Origin: an uncultured Rikenellaceae bacterium
GTDB taxonomy: Bacteria > Bacteroidota > Bacteroidia > Bacteroidales > Rikenellaceae
DNA: 9,920 nucleotides
Assembly (NCBI GenBank): GCA_947054185.1
Contig: CAMRVW010000083.1
Span: 1-9,920 of the forward strand
Direction of reading: 5' to 3'
In this document: piece by piece, positions 7,032 to 9,920 of the stretch
How positions within the stretch are numbered: the stretch's first letter is position 1
How the letters are laid out: each line of letters starts with the position of its first letter
The notes under the pieces: model-generated
Told to the model about the DNA's origin: nothing
Databases searched by the model: none
What the model saw: only the letters and a program-made list of their open reading frames with translations
Translations under genes and position numbers: made by a program

Positions 7032-9561
7032 CGTGGAGTTACTCCCTGTCGACTCGGCCACCGTTCCGGTACACACAAGCAAGGGTGTTTGCCAAAGCCT
7101 TGTCAACATGCGCAAAGAGTATGGCCGGTGGTCGCCCGTCTCGCACTTTGAGACCCGCCTGCCGCTTGCCTCCACCGACGGTTACGACATACTCTATTAT
7201 CACCCTGTCTTCACCGACGGAGGCGGTTATATCGCTCTTCGCGACGGAGCCTTAAGCTATTGCCGCATCGTCTCCGCCCGCCTTGTGCCGGTGGCCAAAC
7301 TATGCGACAACAAGGGCACCCGCCCCACAGTCGGCTCTGTGGGCAACATACTTTTTATCTCTTGGATCAACGGCACCTCCGTTGTCGAGCAGCTCTTCCT
7401 TGCCCGCGACAACCGCTATGAGGCTGTCGATATGTCGCGCCTGCGCCCCGTCGGGGTCAATGTCTCGGCCGAATATTACATTCACGAAGAGACCAACGGC
7501 AGCGGCTTTATCCACATCGGCGACATCACCGACAATAAAGACGGCACCACCACACGCCAAATATCTCTTGCCGAGCACCTGGACAAGATTCACGATCATG
7601 GTTACATCACCGGGTCGCTCTATATGATCGTTGCCTATCGCATGGTCGACGGCACCCTCACCACCGGCGGACCCGCCATCATGATGCCTGTCGAGTATAA
7701 CGACATGGATCTCATCTCCGGCGGCATACGCAGGTGGACAGACGGCTCGTCACGACGTTTCTTCATCACCATGAGCGGCGCCAAACTCACCGTCACGCTC
7801 ACCCTGCCCGACGGTGCCGCCTCCAATCCGCTGTTACGCTCGGTCGCCATCTTCGCAACCGACTCCATACCCATATACGACGGCGACAAACTCACCGACG
7901 ACAACTTCAACAGCCACTCTGTCGACGGCACCGGCAGCGACATATTCAGTTACGCTCCCCGCACCATCATGCTCTCTGAAGTGGCCTCGCAGACTGTCGA
8001 ACGTCCATTTTATCTGCTCAAAGAGGTCGACATGTCAGGGTTCTCAGACGGCAAACATACGTTCACGGTTGGCCGTGACGATGTTAAAGATCTCATACAC
8101 AATGAGCTTTACACCTCCGGATTCTCCACCCATTACACCGTCTCTTCAGGTATGTATCAATACAACAACCGCCTGCACCGTTACGACATAACCACTCGTC
8201 TGCACGACGGCTCGCCCATCCTGTGCACCGAAAGCACAATTGAGGTCAGGCGCGTGACCTATCACCGCCAAAACCTTTCGGGCATACGCCTGCTCACCGT
8301 TGTCACCCTCGATTGCGACGGCACAACCAAACGCGTAATATATGACGAGCCGGCCTATCTCTATTTCTCCAACGACGCCGTGGCACCCGGTAACGCTAAT
8401 GACCGTTACATGCTGCATCACAACATGTTGAGCTATCCAGACAGCCGCGCATACGAGCTGTCGTTCCTGCTCAGCAACGGCAAAAAGGCCCGCACATTAG
8501 CCCGTTACAAGCTCACGCCATGTTACGAACACAACATCTCTTACTGGTGCTCGCTCACAGAGGTGTTGCTTCACCACACCCACGTGGTCAACCTCGGTCC
8601 CGGTCCCGATTACACCCTTTCGGAGCCTCTGCCAGCCAAAGACGACCTGTTGCACGAGCCTGGCAAGATGATCGTGTCATCATCCTCTAATCCACTTGTT
8701 TACGATCCTCTCCACACCTATCGTCTGGGCACAGGCACCTCTTTCTCCATCATGAAGGTCGAGGCGGCCGCCGGTGAGCTCACCCAGACACGTTACGGCG
8801 ACTATCCCTTGCTTTTGTTCACCACGCAAGGCATCTTCGCAATGGAGCAGGGCAGTGACTCCATGCTTTACGTGCGTAACGTCAAAGTGGCAAACGACAT
8901 ATTGTCAGGCACATACGATACACTCTCCGTGCGCGGACTCGTCTTTTTTGTCACCGTGCGTGGCGTCATGGTGCTCGACGGACGCAAGGTGCTCAAGGTC
9001 TCCGAGTCTGTTGACCATCTTCTCATAGACGATTATCTAAAAGGCTCGCGTCTGTTTTATATTTCTGCCTATGAGGAGGTTATGTTGTTCAATCCCTCCT
9101 ATCGACGTGCATACGTCTATGCCATAGGGGGCGGATGGACAGAGCGCGATTTCGATGCGACCCCCATTTCCGATTCGCTCTTTGTGTCATCCCGAGGCAT
9201 ATTATCGCTCGACGGACGCGAGAGCACCTCACCCTCCGACATGCTGACACCATCACTGCTCACCCGCCCCCTCACCTTGGGCACCGACGCTTTCAAGCAC
9301 ATCGACGTCTTCGCAGCCGCCATATCACCCCATCCCGACACCCGTTTTGTCATCACCCTTGAGGGCAGCAACAACCTCTCCGACTGGCATACTGTCGGCA
9401 CCCTTATATCATCTCTGCGTATGCGTCACGCCAAAGCATCATGGCGCTATTACCGCATACGTCTCTCCGTCGACCCCTCATCGACTCACGGCATCGACAT
9501 ATCATCGTTCGACATCGAATATTACACCCGATTCACCCGCCACCTCCGCGCACAACGCTGA
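7009..9561 (+). CDS. Large beta-rich virion protein, probable tail nozzle/stabilisation protein (850 aa)
   Basis: The protein is almost entirely short beta-strands and turns, with no signal peptide, membrane segment or catalytic motif. Repeating strand pairs with aromatic, Gly and Asp turns suggest a beta-propeller like the tail nozzle or stabilisation proteins of podoviruses (T7 gp12 and P22 gp10 types). The clearest passage is about residues 597-671: YPLLLFTTQGIFAMEQG, then TLSVRGLVFFVTVRGVMVLDG. The last 98 residues (753-850) begin RPLTLGTDAFKHIDVFAA and include a GSNNLSDW turn and a YYRIRLSV strand, resembling a beta-sandwich end domain. The ATG at 7009 was chosen; a TTG two codons upstream is a weaker alternative. 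The start lies inside the 3' end of the 87-aa gene. Role and family are inferred from fold pattern, size and the nearby portal. A tail fibre or receptor-binding role is the alternative. Confidence 0.85.
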   Translation: MKKRTRISVELLPVDSATVPVHTSKGVCQSLVNMRKEYGRWSPVSHFETRLPLASTDGYDILYYHPVFTDGGGYIALRDGALSYCRIVSARLVPVAKLCDNKGTRPTVGSVGNILFISWINGTSVVEQLFLARDNRYEAVDMSRLRPVGVNVSAEYYIHEETNGSGFIHIGDITDNKDGTTTRQISLAEHLDKIHDHGYITGSLYMIVAYRMVDGTLTTGGPAIMMPVEYNDMDLISGGIRRWTDGSSRRFFITMSGAKLTVTLTLPDGAASNPLLRSVAIFATDSIPIYDGDKLTDDNFNSHSVDGTGSDIFSYAPRTIMLSEVASQTVERPFYLLKEVDMSGFSDGKHTFTVGRDDVKDLIHNELYTSGFSTHYTVSSGMYQYNNRLHRYDITTRLHDGSPILCTESTIEVRRVTYHRQNLSGIRLLTVVTLDCDGTTKRVIYDEPAYLYFSNDAVAPGNANDRYMLHHNMLSYPDSRAYELSFLLSNGKKARTLARYKLTPCYEHNISYWCSLTEVLLHHTHVVNLGPGPDYTLSEPLPAKDDLLHEPGKMIVSSSSNPLVYDPLHTYRLGTGTSFSIMKVEAAAGELTQTRYGDYPLLLFTTQGIFAMEQGSDSMLYVRNVKVANDILSGTYDTLSVRGLVFFVTVRGVMVLDGRKVLKVSESVDHLLIDDYLKGSRLFYISAYEEVMLFNPSYRRAYVYAIGGGWTERDFDATPISDSLFVSSRGILSLDGRESTSPSDMLTPSLLTRPLTLGTDAFKHIDVFAAAISPHPDTRFVITLEGSNNLSDWHTVGTLISSLRMRHAKASWRYYRIRLSVDPSSTHGIDISSFDIEYYTRFTRHLRAQR

Positions 9562-9564
9562 TTT

Positions 9565-9646
9565 TTGCCGGCACTGCCGTATCGGCTTGCGGGAACTGCC
9601 GTTATTGTTTGCTGAAACTGCCTCACTTTTGTTTGCGGGAACTGCC
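9565..9646. repeat. Four spaced copies of a 14-bp motif (TTGCGGGAACTGCC)
   Basis: Copies begin at 9565 (TTGCCGGCACTGCC), 9587 (TTGCGGGAACTGCC), 9609 (TTGCTGAAACTGCC) and 9633 (TTGCGGGAACTGCC, identical to the second). The periods are 22, 22 and 24 bp. ACTGCC is invariant in all four, and three share AACTGCC. The first copy starts four bases after the stop of the 850-aa gene. The units are too short and the spacers too small (8 to 10 bp) for a CRISPR array. They could be binding sites for a protein on one face of the DNA, given a period of about two helical turns, or a simple intergenic repeat. Confidence 0.85.
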
Positions 9647-9667
9647 TCCGGCGGCCCTTCCGGGGGA

Positions 9668-9688
9668 GGGGTCTCAGACCCCGTTTTG
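9668..9688 (+). terminator. GC-rich hairpin with T tract, possible terminator of the plus-strand pair
   Basis: GGGGTC at 9668-9673 pairs with GACCCC at 9677-9682 around the three-base loop TCA, and GTTTTG follows directly. This is a compact Rho-independent terminator shape, 107 bp after the stop codon of the 850-aa gene. The T tract is only four bases long, and the repeat block intervenes, so the assignment is tentative. Confidence 0.4.
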
Positions 9689-9717
9689 AGATATTGAGGA
9701 ACAACTAAGGATAAAGT

Positions 9718-9774
9718 ACAGATATGTCATAAATGTGTTTCGACATGCGTCTTACACATTTATGACATATCTGT
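9718..9774. repeat. Perfect 21-bp inverted repeat with 15-base loop
   Basis: The arm at 9718-9738 is the exact reverse complement of 9754-9774, and the loop is 9739-9753. The stem is AT-rich (core ATGTCATAAATGTG). TTT follows the right arm on the plus strand, so it could work as a second terminator after the plus-strand pair. A perfect stem this long is more than a terminator needs. It may instead be a protein-binding or recombination site, or the tip of a small palindromic repeat element. Sequence alone does not decide. Confidence 0.9.
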
Positions 9775-9920
9775 TTTCGGCCCTGGGTCTTTGTGCCTGA
9801 ATGATGTCAAAACATGGGCCATGACCGCTCGCGGAAAGGGTGCAGGAAGCAGGGCGGCAAGCAAAAGAGGAGCAATGACGGCAAAACATAAAGGGACGCC
9901 CCGCCAACATTAGCCCCTTT

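Larger units (their letters stand above)
9562..9920. other. Non-coding repeat-rich region at the right end
   Basis: No supportable gene is present in these 359 bases. The longest plausible frames are tiny: a 30-codon plus-strand frame starting at 9821, and a roughly 52-codon minus-strand frame, rich in Cys and Ser, that stops inside the inverted repeat at 9718-9774. The region holds four spaced copies of a 14-bp motif, a GC-rich hairpin with a T tract, and a perfect 21-bp inverted repeat, each listed separately. From memory, and without a search, this text resembles intergenic repeat DNA of Bacteroidales chromosomes more than phage coding DNA. Confidence 0.6.

Noticed and set aside
9565..9646. 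CRISPR array
   Set aside because: Units are only 14 bp with 8-10-bp spacers and imperfect copies, and no cas gene is present.
9780..9913. Short frames at the right end (30 codons on plus from 9821; about 52 codons on minus)
   Set aside because: They are too short, have no recognisable product or leader, and one ends inside the 21-bp inverted repeat.

Overview
The window looks like a piece of a tailed-phage (or prophage) genome from the phylum Bacteroidota, most likely a gut Bacteroidales. The phage assignment is firm. It rests on an intact large terminase (175-2148, minus) and a P22-like portal protein (2726-4591, minus), both recognisable from their motifs. The host assignment is softer. 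It rests on mostly absent Shine-Dalgarno sequences, A/T-rich leaders before the starts, AT-rich gene borders around G/C-richer coding sequence, and my recollection (no search was run) that proteins of this type occur in Bacteroidales phages.

Layout. 1-174 is AT-rich and non-coding, with a hairpin and T tract that fits a terminator for the minus-strand cluster. 175-6348 (or 6390) is one minus-strand cluster. Read 5' to 3' it runs: a small glycine-rich/coiled-coil protein (about 177-191 aa), a 275-aa protein of similar build, a 313-bp gap with no convincing gene, the portal, an unknown 120-aa protein, and the large terminase last. 6349-6767 is an AT-rich divergent intergenic region that should hold the promoters for both directions. 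6768-9561 is a plus-strand pair: an 87-aa helical protein overlapped by an 850-aa beta-rich protein that I read as a podovirus tail nozzle/stabilisation-type protein. 9562-9920 has no supportable gene. It holds four spaced copies of a 14-bp motif, a GC-rich hairpin with a T tract, and a perfect 21-bp inverted repeat.

How the genes fit together. The terminase pumps DNA through the portal into a prohead. The two small proteins have the glycine-rich segment plus coiled-coil design of internal or ejection proteins that leave the virion with the DNA. The 850-aa protein would close and extend the tail below the portal. No major capsid, scaffold, protease, integrase, lysis or replication gene is in the window, so the element continues to the left or is incomplete. 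The right end looks like a boundary into repeat-bearing intergenic DNA.

I see no clearly new defence or mobile system. The items most worth a second look are the 313-bp gap before the portal, the repeat/inverted-repeat block at the right end, the unusual order with the terminase last, and the unidentified small terminase.
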